NCBI GenBank assembly: GCA_900553315.1
Contig: USCW01000010.1
Location: forward strand, 1 to 22,983
From: an uncultured Eubacteriales bacterium
GTDB taxonomy: Bacteria; Bacillota; Clostridia; Christensenellales; Aristaeellaceae
Direction: 5' to 3'
Length of the DNA: 22,983 nucleotides
The notes under the pieces were generated by a model, which saw nothing but the letters and a program-made list of their open reading frames with translations, had not been told where the DNA came from and ran no database searches. Every line of letters starts with the position of its first letter. Positions within the stretch are counted from its first letter, which is position 1. A program made the translations under genes and the position numbers. Shown piece after piece: positions 7,276 through 14,692 of the stretch.

Positions 7276-8125
7276 AGCCCAGTTCCATCCCTTCCGCCGC
7301 GACGATGGCGGCATATTCCTCGTGGGGCGGCGCCCAGTGGGGACAAATGTGCGTCAGGTGCATGTTGACGCCGTTTTTCCAGCAGCCATGCGCCGTAAGT
7401 AAATCCCGCATGCGAATGTTCTTGCGCAGGCACATATGGCCCTCGCACTCCGCGCCTAAACCGAAGGTTCCTTCCATGACCACGCAGTCATATTGCTGGG
7501 CAAGCACAAGCTCCAGCATGTCCGGCGTGTAGCCGCCGGTATCTGACGCATACAGCAACGTTTTGCCATCCCGGCGGATAATATAATTGTAGGCAAAGCC
7601 CGGCGTTTCCGTGTGGATGCTGGCAACGGGGAGGACTCTCAAGTTTTCCTTGATCTGCATCTCAGTGCCGGCTTCCAGCCGATGGAAGGCGAAACGGCAG
7701 CGCTCGGCGTTTTCCATCAAGCCTGGTACCGCACGAATGGCTTCCTCCACAAAGCGGTTGCCATACACATGCAACATGGGGAGCCAGGTAAAGCTGGGGC
7801 TGATGTAGGCTTGCATCTGCTCAATCGTCATGCCGACACATTCCGCGGGCATGGCTCGCTGGGAAAGCAGCATGGGCGTGAAATGATCCCGATGCGGATG
7901 CGTCACCAGCAGGGTATCGATCCGAGCAGGATGAATGTCCATGCGGGGCGTCATTTCAAAGAAATGCTCGTTCATGTCGATGAGAACGTCCTCATCCAGC
8001 ATGGAGCAGCCGTTGCCGCGGACATTTTTGCCGCCCATGCGACGCGCTGCTGCGCAGTTAGGACATTCGCACCAAAAACCCGGATATCCTTCCCCAGCGC
8101 TTGTGCCTAATAAAGTCAGCTTCAT
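7250..8125 (-). CDS. Metallo-beta-lactamase-fold hydrolase, PhnP-like
   Basis: This is a cytoplasmic two-metal hydrolase of 291 residues. The ATG at 8125 has GAGGTGG about 8 bases upstream and is preferred over one 11 codons earlier that lacks a ribosome site. It opens MKLTLLGTSAGEGYPGFWC. C19, C21 and C24 form a CxCxxC cluster like the structural zinc site of PhnP. The metal motif THPHRDHF gives H76, H78, D80 and H81; further ligands are likely H171, D195 (ASDTGGY) and a histidine in HLTHICPHW. PhnP proper is a cyclic phosphodiesterase in phosphonate use, and PqqB is another relative. The substrate here is unknown. Being first in a sugar-importer operon, it may act on an imported phosphorylated or cyclic compound; this is inference. 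Confidence 0.88.
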   Translation of the reverse strand: MKLTLLGTSAGEGYPGFWCECPNCAAARRMGGKNVRGNGCSMLDEDVLIDMNEHFFEMTPRMDIHPARIDTLLVTHPHRDHFTPMLLSQRAMPAECVGMTIEQMQAYISPSFTWLPMLHVYGNRFVEEAIRAVPGLMENAERCRFAFHRLEAGTEMQIKENLRVLPVASIHTETPGFAYNYIIRRDGKTLLYASDTGGYTPDMLELVLAQQYDCVVMEGTFGLGAECEGHMCLRKNIRMRDLLTAHGCWKNGVNMHLTHICPHWAPPHEEYAAIVAAEGMELGYDGQVIEI

Positions 8126-8148
8126 ATGTAGTCCACCTCTTCTTAGCA

Positions 8149-8178
8149 ATTGTATCATCTGGCAAGATATAGGCGCAA
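8149..8178 (-). promoter_or_regulatory. Promoter of the PhnP-like/ABC importer operon
   Basis: On the minus strand TTGCGC (8178-8173) and TACAAT (8154-8149) are separated by 18 bases. The start site would fall about 15-20 bases before the AGAGGTGG ribosome site of the metallo-hydrolase. This is the only good promoter seen for the four-gene minus-strand operon. The region 8179-8390 shows no gene. It has a 6-bp hairpin CCTGTC/GACAGG (8310-8326) and no recognisable operator. Confidence 0.6.
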
Positions 8179-8393
8179 TATCAGCATTTTACATAGGACT
8201 TATCATTTTTTGCTTTTGGGAAAAGCTGGAAATGAATGGAGAAGAAAACATAAAGGCGCTTTGAACAGCCCCCCCATTTCTGAAATCCTGAAAAAGTTTT
8301 GTTTTTTCGCCTGTCTGCTTGACAGGGAGCGGTTCAGTTTCGCGTCGGGTCCTCCTTCTTTTCTTCCCAGTCGCTTTTTCCTTCCACCTATGC

Positions 8394-8420
8394 TATAATA
8401 GCTTCATCAAGCTTGGGAGG
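8394..8420 (+). promoter_or_regulatory. Extended -10 promoter and ribosome site of the PIG-L gene
   Basis: TGC-TATAAT (8391-8399) is an extended -10 box. No good -35 sits 17 bases upstream. GGGAGG (8415-8420) lies 6 bases before the ATG at 8427, which decides the start over the in-frame ATG at 8319. Confidence 0.6.
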
Positions 8421-8426
8421 GTACGA

Positions 8427-9581
8427 ATGAAGAAGCTGCTTGCAGCCTTATTGATGGTCTTGGTGCTGCTGGGCTGTACCTCGGCACTTGCGCAGGAGGC
8501 CGCCGACATCACCCGCGAGGTCACGATCACCTCCGGCGGAAAAAAGACAAAGCCCAAAGCCATGCGCGACCGGGATTACAACACCTATTACACCGTGCGC
8601 AAAGGCGGGCATGTGGAAATTGAGAGCACGGAACAGGCGCTCAGCGGTCTGAAGCTGCAATTTTACGAGCGAGCCTCCGCGTGCCGCGTGGATGTTTGGC
8701 AGGACGGCGATTGGGCGGAACTGACTGAAATCGGCAATTTTCTCTCCGACTGGGTTGACCTGCCGACGGACACGCACCGCGTTCGGCTGACCAATCTCTC
8801 CAAGGGACGCATGTATCTGGCGGAGTTGACCGTCTACGGCGAGGGTGACAAGCCCGCCAATGCGCCCGCATGGCAGGTGTTGGACAAGGCGGACATGATG
8901 CTGGTGGTAGCGCACCCGGATGACGAGCTGCTCTGGTTCGGCGGTTTGCTGCCCACCTATGCGGGCGAACGCAAGCTGGCGGTGCTGGTGGTCTATGTCG
9001 TACCGACCACGCCAAACCGCCGCTTAGAGCTTCTGGACGGCTTGCAGCACTGTGGTGTGACCGCCTACCCCGCCTTTGTCGGCATGCGGGATGCACGCTC
9101 CAACACCTTGGCAGGGCAATACAAGCGCTGGAACAAGAATCGGCTGTTCGAAACCATGACGGGCTTTGTGCGCCGCTACAAGCCGGATGTATTGGTCACG
9201 CAGGACTTCAACGGCGAATACGGTCACGGTGCGCACCGTGCCACCGCCGACGCGGCGGTCAAGGCGGTCACGTATGCCGCAAATGCGCAGAAATATCCCG
9301 ACTCTGCCGCCGCCTACGGCACATGGAGTGTCAGCAAGGTCTACGTTCATCTCTATGCCGAGCAGCAACTCAAGCTGGACTGGCATGTACCGCTGACCGC
9401 CTTTGATGGCAAGGACGGTGAGACGATTGCTACCGAAGCGCTGGCCTGTCACGTCAGCCAGATGAAGCACGGCTGGGCCATGGAAGAGGGCGGCGACAAC
9501 GACAATACGCTTTTCGGCCTGTACGCCACCACCGTTGGCCCCGATGTGCTTGGGAACGACCTGATGGAAAACATCAACTAA
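8427..9581 (+). CDS. Secreted PIG-L-family deacetylase with N-terminal discoidin-like domain
   Basis: The 384-residue protein is exported. It has MKKLLAALLMVLVLLGC, where LLGC is a lipobox (C17), although ALA-QEA after residue 22 could also be a signal peptidase I site. Residues ~28-138 are beta-rich and end LAELTVYGEG, resembling the close of an F5/8-type (discoidin-like) carbohydrate-binding domain. The PIG-L domain follows: AHPDDE (162-167) supplies two zinc ligands plus the catalytic Asp, and HGAH (267-270) supplies the third ligand region. PIG-L enzymes remove acetyl groups from N-acetylglucosamine-containing molecules. An exported form could act on cell-wall or host glycans. It is a single gene with its own promoter and a strong terminator. 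The exact substrate is unknown. Confidence 0.88.
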   Translation: MKKLLAALLMVLVLLGCTSALAQEAADITREVTITSGGKKTKPKAMRDRDYNTYYTVRKGGHVEIESTEQALSGLKLQFYERASACRVDVWQDGDWAELTEIGNFLSDWVDLPTDTHRVRLTNLSKGRMYLAELTVYGEGDKPANAPAWQVLDKADMMLVVAHPDDELLWFGGLLPTYAGERKLAVLVVYVVPTTPNRRLELLDGLQHCGVTAYPAFVGMRDARSNTLAGQYKRWNKNRLFETMTGFVRRYKPDVLVTQDFNGEYGHGAHRATADAAVKAVTYAANAQKYPDSAAAYGTWSVSKVYVHLYAEQQLKLDWHVPLTAFDGKDGETIATEALACHVSQMKHGWAMEEGGDNDNTLFGLYATTVGPDVLGNDLMENIN

Positions 9582-9596
9582 TTTCGTTTTATGCGT

Positions 9597-9640
9597 GCAA
9601 GGCTTCCACGAAAAATTTCTTCGCGGAAGCCTTGCTTTTT
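9597..9640 (+). terminator. Intrinsic terminator of the PIG-L gene
   Basis: Arms 9597-9610 and 9622-9635 pair over 14 bases with one mismatch, followed at once by TTTTT (9636-9640). The T-run overlaps the stop codon of the convergent spoIIE gene. The minus-strand side lacks a T-run, so termination is mainly in the plus direction. Confidence 0.85.
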
Positions 9641-11945
9641 ATATAATTCGAATCACGGCACAGCTTGCGTCGTCGTGCGGCACATCCACCGTCTCCACCG
9701 CCGTTTGCAGCAGCAGCGCAGCGGCGGCCTCTGCATTCGGCTCCTGCGCGGCCTCCACACAGGCGGCGCGAAGCTCCTCCTCCGTCATCACATCAGTGAT
9801 ACCGTCGCTCATCAAAAAGAGCTGCTGTCCCACCTTCAGGCGAAAGCTTGCCTTCTGCGGCGCGATCTCTTCCAGTATGCCCAGTGGCAGCGCCGCACCC
9901 TCCAGCACGCTGTCCCGGCCCTCATAGACCAGCACGCTCATACAGGCCCCCAGCTTATGCAGTTCAGCCTGACCCATCCACAGGTCAGCCAGCAGCAAGT
10001 CCACCGTGGCGTATTCCTCCCCCTGCGTGGCCGCAAGCATCATACCGTTCACCGCCGTCAGCGTCTGCTCCACCGTATACCCCGCTTGCAGGCACAGGCG
10101 CATCAGCTCCAGGGCGCGGGTGCTTTCCTCGTGCGCCTCTCGACCATGTCCCATGCCGTCCGAGAGCATCCCCAGAAAGCGTCCGTCCGGCAGACGCGTC
10201 ATTAAAATCGCGTCACCATTACCGGTATTGTCAGCATCCTCCACCAGCGCCCGAGCCGCCCAGCCCGCGTCCACATGCCAGCGGGGCGTTTCTTCATAGA
10301 TCAGCACGCCCTCTTCCTGACGCGGCGGCTCCAGCGTCAGCCCGGCTTCCTCCTTCAGCAGCGTGCGTAATTGGTCAGAAAGGCGGCTCACCGGCAGGTT
10401 GGTCGTTTCCCGAAAGCCGAGACACGCCCGCCCCTGCAAGCGCCGCGCAAAGAGCAGCTCCGCCGGGAAGGAGCGCTCCCCCAACGCGCTCTGCACCTTG
10501 CGGATTATTGCCGCCTCCCACCAGTCCTCCCCCGTGGAGATTTCCGCCAGCGACTTTGCAGCCCCCGCCGCCGCCATTAAATGCGTGCGCACCATGTTTC
10601 GCTCATGCACCGCCCGCTGAACAGCCGCACACCGCAGATTATCCTCCCGTCGCAGAGACGCCATGCGTTCCCGAAGTAGATACAGCCGCGAACAGCCCAG
10701 CCCGCGCAGTCCCTCCATCGCCTCAAGGAACCGTTCCTCTCCGTCTCTGCGATGCTGCCAGACCTCTTCAAGCTGTGCAGCAGAACGCATGTCCTTGAGG
10801 CTGTCGCACTCCGCCTCCAACGGACAGCCCGCACAGAGGCGTCCCCGCCACCATGCCGGGTCATGCGGCGCAGACTCTGACCTGGGCCCAGGCACCTGCG
10901 CCGCCATTTCTTCCATGGTGTGTTCCCAGCGAGTCAGCAGCAGCGCGGCATATTGATCCTCCGCCAGCCGCCGTGCGGCTCCCATACGCTGAAAGGTGGT
11001 ACGAAGCCATGTACGCCCCTTGGGCGGATACAACGCCAGCGCCGCCGCCCCCAGCAGACAATGCACCGTCCAGCCCACCCGCAGCCGCCCGGAAAGCAAC
11101 AGCACCGTTCCGCACCCTACGCCGAAGGCAAAGGCACTCAGCGGCGCGGACTCCCTTTTGTGGGTCAGTCCTGCCAGAAAGCCGCCCGCACCAAGCCCCA
11201 CCGCCAGATCCAGCGGATAGCCCTGCGCCGCCAGACTAATGCCGCCCAGCATACCCATCAAGGTTCCCGCGCCGCTGCCCAGATAGAAACCCGCCCCCAC
11301 CGTCAGAAACGCGGCGAAGGTCATGCCGACCTGCAAGCCGAACAGCGACAGTCGACTGGAGCCGCCCAACAGCAGCGCCAGCAAAAAGCACACGCTGACC
11401 ATGTCCTCAGTCTGCGTCACACGCTTATCGCTCTGCCAGACGTTCAGCCCGCGAAGCATCACGGGTGCGCTGAGCGTACCCATGGCGATCGTTGCCAAGC
11501 ACAGCAGCCGATCCCCTGAGTTGCCCAGCAGCATCGGCTGCACCGCTCCCGGCAGCAGCGCCAGCAGCGTAAAGAGCATCAACCGCGTGACTCCCTTATG
11601 GAAAAGCAGCGCCGGCGTCAGCAACGTCAGCCCCCAGCCCGCCAGCGTTCCCCAGTTGAGCGGCAGACCCCAGAGTGCGCGCATCACAAAGGACAGCACG
11701 CATCCGCACAGGGGCCAGAGCAGACTTTCACCCCGGGCAGCCTGCGCCGTCAAGAACGCCGTCTGCAAACCGGACGGAACACCCATGACCTCACAAAAGC
11801 CCAAAAGAAAAGGCGCGAGCATTTTCACGGCAATCCGCCTCATCTCGCGCAGATTTTCTGTTGCTGTGAACACCTTTTCCTTTGTGTCCCACCGTCCCGG
11901 CTTTTGTTTTTTGCCTCGCATCACAGGCATTGGCGCCCCATCCAT
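9639..11945 (-). CDS. spoIIE: Stage II sporulation protein E, PP2C-type phosphatase
   Basis: With the ATG at 11945 the protein has 768 residues. GGAGGTGA lies 5 bases upstream, whereas a GTG at 11954 overlaps that site. SpoIIE dephosphorylates SpoIIAA and so activates sigma-F in the forespore; it also acts at the asymmetric septum. Residues ~35-325 hold about ten membrane helices. The middle region ~330-560 contains CAGCPLEAEC near 370. The C-terminal PPM-type phosphatase domain has LSDGMGHG (594-601), MSDGITD (712-718) and the metal-binding DD (758-759) in PHDDASCAVI. Domain order and length agree with Bacillus SpoIIE (about 827 residues), slightly shorter here. Its presence implies that the organism forms endospores. 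A poor Spo0A-like box lies upstream, near 11999-12005. Confidence 0.96.
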   Translation of the reverse strand: MDGAPMPVMRGKKQKPGRWDTKEKVFTATENLREMRRIAVKMLAPFLLGFCEVMGVPSGLQTAFLTAQAARGESLLWPLCGCVLSFVMRALWGLPLNWGTLAGWGLTLLTPALLFHKGVTRLMLFTLLALLPGAVQPMLLGNSGDRLLCLATIAMGTLSAPVMLRGLNVWQSDKRVTQTEDMVSVCFLLALLLGGSSRLSLFGLQVGMTFAAFLTVGAGFYLGSGAGTLMGMLGGISLAAQGYPLDLAVGLGAGGFLAGLTHKRESAPLSAFAFGVGCGTVLLLSGRLRVGWTVHCLLGAAALALYPPKGRTWLRTTFQRMGAARRLAEDQYAALLLTRWEHTMEEMAAQVPGPRSESAPHDPAWWRGRLCAGCPLEAECDSLKDMRSAAQLEEVWQHRRDGEERFLEAMEGLRGLGCSRLYLLRERMASLRREDNLRCAAVQRAVHERNMVRTHLMAAAGAAKSLAEISTGEDWWEAAIIRKVQSALGERSFPAELLFARRLQGRACLGFRETTNLPVSRLSDQLRTLLKEEAGLTLEPPRQEEGVLIYEETPRWHVDAGWAARALVEDADNTGNGDAILMTRLPDGRFLGMLSDGMGHGREAHEESTRALELMRLCLQAGYTVEQTLTAVNGMMLAATQGEEYATVDLLLADLWMGQAELHKLGACMSVLVYEGRDSVLEGAALPLGILEEIAPQKASFRLKVGQQLFLMSDGITDVMTEEELRAACVEAAQEPNAEAAAALLLQTAVETVDVPHDDASCAVIRII

Positions 11946-11971
11946 CCCGCTCACCTCCAGCGTTCAGGCCC

Positions 11972-12005
11972 ATGATACCGCAATCTATCCGCCGTCACCG
12001 TCGAA
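11972..12005 (-). promoter_or_regulatory. Possible spoIIE promoter with a Spo0A-box-like sequence
   Basis: On the minus strand TATCAT (11977-11972) could be the -10. On the plus strand CGTCGAA (11999-12005) differs by one base from the 0A-box core TGTCGAA and sits where the -35 would be. No good -35 hexamer is present. That arrangement is typical of Spo0A-activated sigma-A promoters such as spoIIE and spoIIG of Bacillus. The evidence is weak. Confidence 0.35.
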
Positions 12006-12039
12006 GGAGGGTGCAAATTTCCACGAAGAAAAGGAAAAC

Positions 12040-12675
12040 TCACGCCTCCTTGGGCAAGGTGGTCTTCATGTCCGCAAGATAATCGTCATAGCTGATAAGC
12101 GGCATGGAAAACTCCCCGTTTGCATATTCCACCACCGTGAGCGACGCATTCGTGACCCACTGCACGTCCTTCATTTCCGCAAGAGGCCGATGCAGCAGCG
12201 TACATTGCAGCGTCCGAATGGGCGTGGCATGGGTCGCAAGCAGGATGGTCTGCCCGTCGTGCTTTCGAGCCAGCGCTGTCAGCGCCGTATAAACACGCTC
12301 AGCTAGCTGCGCCACGCTTTCCCCTCCGGGGCAGGCGCAATGTCCAATGTCGTGCTGCCACAGGGCGTAGGCCGCATCCTCCATCAAGTCGGTGAACTTC
12401 TGCCCCTGCCATGTGCCTGCGTTGATCTCCCGAAACGCTGGCATCGGGACGATCGGCAAATGCAGCCGTTCCGCCAGCGGCTGCGCCGTATGCACCGCCC
12501 GCTGCAAATCGCTGGCGTAGATCGTCTCCACGGCATCATGCGCCGCAATGTAGTCCATGGCGCATTCCGCCTGCCGATAGCCCAGCGGGGACAGATCATA
12601 ATCCAGCTGTCCCGTAAATATACGCGCCTGATTGGTGCTGCTCTGTCCGTGGCGCACCAGAAGGATTCTGCCCAT
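12040..12675 (-). CDS. Histidine phosphatase family protein (phosphoglycerate mutase-like)
   Basis: The 211-residue protein starts at ATG 12675 with AAAGGA 6 bases upstream; the open frame extends 43 codons further without a ribosome site. The catalytic motif LLVRHGQ gives H9 as the phospho-histidine, FREINAGTWQG contains the acid near residue 86, and LLATHATPIRTL carries the second histidine. These define the GpmB/CobC/PhoE branch of the family, which covers sugar-phosphate, cobalamin-precursor and broad phosphatases. Length is usual. The substrate cannot be told from sequence. It lies upstream of spoIIE on the same strand with a 94-base gap and has its own strong promoter, so a shared transcript is possible but not required. 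Confidence 0.9.
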   Translation of the reverse strand: MGRILLVRHGQSSTNQARIFTGQLDYDLSPLGYRQAECAMDYIAAHDAVETIYASDLQRAVHTAQPLAERLHLPIVPMPAFREINAGTWQGQKFTDLMEDAAYALWQHDIGHCACPGGESVAQLAERVYTALTALARKHDGQTILLATHATPIRTLQCTLLHRPLAEMKDVQWVTNASLTVVEYANGEFSMPLISYDDYLADMKTTLPKEA

Positions 12676-12712
12676 GACGATTTCCTTTCTCCGCCCCGCT
12701 CCCGGCGAGGCT

Positions 12713-12768
12713 TGTCGAAAAATGTATGTTTTCATTCGTATTATAGCCCGCCCTTCCGCGTTCCGCAA
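12713..12768 (-). promoter_or_regulatory. Promoter of the histidine phosphatase gene, with a TGTCGAA box downstream
   Basis: On the minus strand TTGCGG (12768-12763) and a perfect TATAAT (12745-12740) are 17 bases apart, a strong sigma-A promoter. TGTCGAA on the plus strand (12713-12719) exactly matches the Spo0A box core and falls about 15-20 bases past the predicted start site. A Spo0A dimer there would be expected to repress. A 7-base match is common by chance. Confidence 0.6.
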
Positions 12769-12867
12769 GGCTTGAAAAATGCGCCTGATTTGTGTAAACT
12801 TCATATTGATTTTACATGCGTCGCCTATACTTAGGGCAAGTTAAGCATGGGAATCATGCCATGAATC

Positions 12868-12874
12868 AGGAGGA
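12868..12874 (+). promoter_or_regulatory. Ribosome binding site of the choloylglycine hydrolase gene
   Basis: AGGAGG lies about 9 bases before ATG 12883 and fixes the start at Met-Cys, needed because Cys2 must become the N-terminal residue. The only promoter-like match upstream is TATACT at 12826-12831; a TTGATT at 12806 is only 14 bases away, too close for a normal promoter. Confidence 0.6.
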
Positions 12875-12882
12875 AACTGCCA

Positions 12883-13857
12883 ATGTGTACTGCCGCCACC
12901 TACTGCGCAAGCGATTTTTACTTTGGACGCAATCTGGACTATGAATTTTCCTACGGAGACGAAGTGACCATCACGCCCCGCAATTACCCCTTCACCTTCC
13001 GCAAGCTGCCTCCGATGAACAGCCATTACGCCATCATCGGCATGGCCTATGTCACGGACAACGTGCCGCTGTACTATGACGCGATCAATGAAAAGGGTCT
13101 CGGCGTTGCGGGGCTGAACTTCGTCGGCAACGCCGCTTATCAGCCGGAGATCAGCGGCAAGGACAATGTTGCGCAGTACGAGCTGATTCCGTGGCTGCTG
13201 GGGCAATGCGCCACGCTGACGGAAGCGCGGACGCTCCTCAGCCGCATGAGCATGGTCAACATTCCATACAACGACATGCTGCCGCTGGCACAGCTGCATT
13301 GGCTGATTGCAGACCGCACGGGAGCCATCACGGTGGAAGCCACCGCCGACGGGCTGCACGTTTATGAGAACCCCGTAGGCGTGCTGACGAATAATCCGCC
13401 CTTCCCGCTGCAAATGTTCCACCTGAACAATTTCCGTGCCCTTTCGCCCCGCACGCCGGAAAGCACCTTTGCGCCGGGCTTGCAGCTGGACGATTACAGC
13501 CGCGGCCTTGGCGGACTGGGACTGCCGGGCGACCTTTCCTCCCAGTCCCGCTTCGTTCGCGCCGCCTTTGTGCGCATGAACTCCCGCTGCGAGGACACGG
13601 AGGCTGCATGCGTCAGCCAGTTCTTTCACCTGCTGGGCGCTGTGGAGCAGCAGCGCGGCTGCTGTGAGCTGAAGGACGGCAAATATGAGATCACGCTGTA
13701 CACCAGCTGCTGCAACGCCACCAAGGGCATCTATTACTACACCACCTACGACAACCGTCAAATCACCGCTGTAGATATGCACCGGGAGAACCTTGACGGC
13801 TCTGAGATGATTCGCTATCCGCTCATCACCGAAATGCAGATTCGCCAGCAAAATTAA
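12883..13857 (+). CDS. Choloylglycine hydrolase family, bile-salt-hydrolase-like Ntn hydrolase
   Basis: This 324-residue Ntn hydrolase would cleave the amide of conjugated bile salts or related amides such as penicillin V or N-acyl compounds. Cys2 becomes the nucleophile after Met removal. Other catalytic positions are present: R16 and D19 in GRNLDYEFSYG, N79 in GLGVAGLN, N171 in GVLTNNPPF, and an Arg in SSQSRFVRAAF (R223 or R226). The stretch GGLGLPGDLSSQSRFVR is typical of Gram-positive bile salt hydrolases and favours that over penicillin acylase. It has no signal peptide, so it acts in the cytoplasm. Length matches the family (about 320-330). It stands alone with its own terminator. No bile transporter is nearby. 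Confidence 0.92.
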   Translation: MCTAATYCASDFYFGRNLDYEFSYGDEVTITPRNYPFTFRKLPPMNSHYAIIGMAYVTDNVPLYYDAINEKGLGVAGLNFVGNAAYQPEISGKDNVAQYELIPWLLGQCATLTEARTLLSRMSMVNIPYNDMLPLAQLHWLIADRTGAITVEATADGLHVYENPVGVLTNNPPFPLQMFHLNNFRALSPRTPESTFAPGLQLDDYSRGLGGLGLPGDLSSQSRFVRAAFVRMNSRCEDTEAACVSQFFHLLGAVEQQRGCCELKDGKYEITLYTSCCNATKGIYYYTTYDNRQITAVDMHRENLDGSEMIRYPLITEMQIRQQN

Positions 13858-13864
13858 CGCCTTT

Positions 13865-13905
13865 AACCGCCACAGGTTTTATGCCTGCGGCGGTTCTTGT
13901 GTTTC
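13865..13905 (+). terminator. Terminator of the choloylglycine hydrolase gene
   Basis: Arms 13865-13876 and 13884-13895 pair over 12 bases with one mismatch around a 7-base loop, starting 8 bases after the stop codon. The following tract CTTGTGTTT is only moderately T-rich. Confidence 0.7.
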
Positions 13906-13951
13906 CGCGCGGGATGTGATAAGATGATGCCGCGCAAGGGGGGCTTCGCAT

Positions 13952-14218
13952 GAAGAAAACTCCCTTGTCTGTATCACAGGCCAGGTTCCCGCAAACGCGG
14001 AAAAGCGCGATGACGGCTGGAAGGCCTTTCGCATTCAGGGCGTTCTGGATTTCTCACTTATCGGCATATTGGCTAAAATCGCCACCATTCTAGCCGAGCA
14101 CGCAATTTCGATCTTTGTTGTATCTACGTATAATACAGATTACGTTTTCATCAAGGACGATAACTATCAGCGCGGATTGGAGATTCTGCAAGCCGCGGGA
14201 TACACAATCATTGACTGA
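13952..14218 (+). pseudogene. ACT-domain protein, 5'-truncated remnant
   Basis: In the frame of 13952 the plus strand encodes 88 residues ending at TGA 14216-14218. They include WKAFRIQGVLDFSLIGILAK and later ISIFVVSTYNTDYVFIKDD. This matches the C-terminal two-thirds of the small ACT_7-type proteins (about 125-130 residues), usually W+A-x-VxGPLDFSLTGIL and ISIFAISTYDTDYxLV. The frame is closed by TGA at 13925-13927 and has no ATG, GTG or TTG start before the conserved part. The nearby ATG at 13950 lies in another frame and soon meets a stop. About 40-50 N-terminal codons are missing, so I call it a decayed gene. Its reading frame downstream is intact, which suggests recent loss. Confidence 0.75.
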
Positions 14219-14256
14219 CACGTTCGATTGCTCGAATGACCATATAGATCACACAT

Positions 14257-14289
14257 AAAGAAGCCGCAGCACCCCGCTGCGACTTCTTT
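14257..14289. terminator. Hairpin terminator after the anchored-protein gene
   Basis: Arms 14257-14270 and 14276-14289 pair over 14 bases with one mismatch, with A-runs and T-runs at the outer ends of the stem. It lies just after the stop codon of the minus-strand gene and between it and the ACT pseudogene, so it probably serves both directions. No long separate T-run follows on either side. Confidence 0.65.
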
Positions 14290-14290
14290 A

Positions 14291-14692
14291 TTATATCTCC
14301 ATTCCTGCAAGAAGGGTGAACTTCACGCTTCCCTCCGCTTGTCGTCCGGACACAGTCAGCACATAGGCACCCGTCTCCGGCACCAACACTGTGAAGCTGG
14401 CGCTTTCCGCATTGTTGGCGGTATAAATAGCCTTTTTCCCCTCCTGACCAATGCTCACGTCCAGCCGCCCGGCGGCGCGCACAATATCCACCTGAATGCT
14501 GCTACCCTCCGTCATCTGATAGGTCTCCGCGTGCTCCATGTTCAACGGATGGAATTCCAACAGATAATTGTCCTCGTTGCGAATGCTGGTGTATACCGAG
14601 CTGCTTCGCATTCCCACCCACGCATTACCCAGCAGTATTCCCACCGCAAGACAAATCACCGCAAGCGCAATCATCGCCATTCGCTTTTTCAT
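14291..14692 (-). CDS. Small membrane-anchored beta-rich protein, unknown function
   Basis: The protein has 133 residues. Residues ~5-24 (MAMIALAVICLAVGILLGNA) form a signal or anchor helix after MKKR, and no clear cleavage site or lipobox is seen. The remaining ~100 residues are predicted outside the cell and alternate in beta-strand fashion. The final part, VPETGAYVLTVSGRQAEGSV followed by KFTLL, resembles the closing strands of pre-peptidase C-terminal (PPC-like) beta-sandwich domains, a loose resemblance only. The ATG overlaps the stop of the flavodoxin-like gene as ATGA, so translation is coupled. I do not recognise a family. Its pairing with a membrane redox-like protein suggests a partner role at the cell surface, which is inference. 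Confidence 0.75.
   Translation of the reverse strand: MKKRMAMIALAVICLAVGILLGNAWVGMRSSSVYTSIRNEDNYLLEFHPLNMEHAETYQMTEGSSIQVDIVRAAGRLDVSIGQEGKKAIYTANNAESASFTVLVPETGAYVLTVSGRQAEGSVKFTLLAGMEI

Noticed and set aside
8319..8324. TTGACA before the PIG-L gene
   Set aside because: No -10 box lies 16-18 bases downstream. The real -10 at 8394 is 69 bases away.
8150..8398. 82-codon open frame between the hydrolase and PIG-L promoters
   Set aside because: It has no ribosome site or domain, and it overlaps both promoters.
9848..10798. Pro- and Arg-rich plus-strand open frame (316 codons)
   Set aside because: It lies fully inside spoIIE on the other strand. The composition is an artefact of GC-rich antisense sequence.
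12806..12831. TTGATT/TATACT as promoter of the choloylglycine hydrolase gene
   Set aside because: The spacing is 14 bases, too short for a sigma-A promoter. Only the -10-like box is mentioned.
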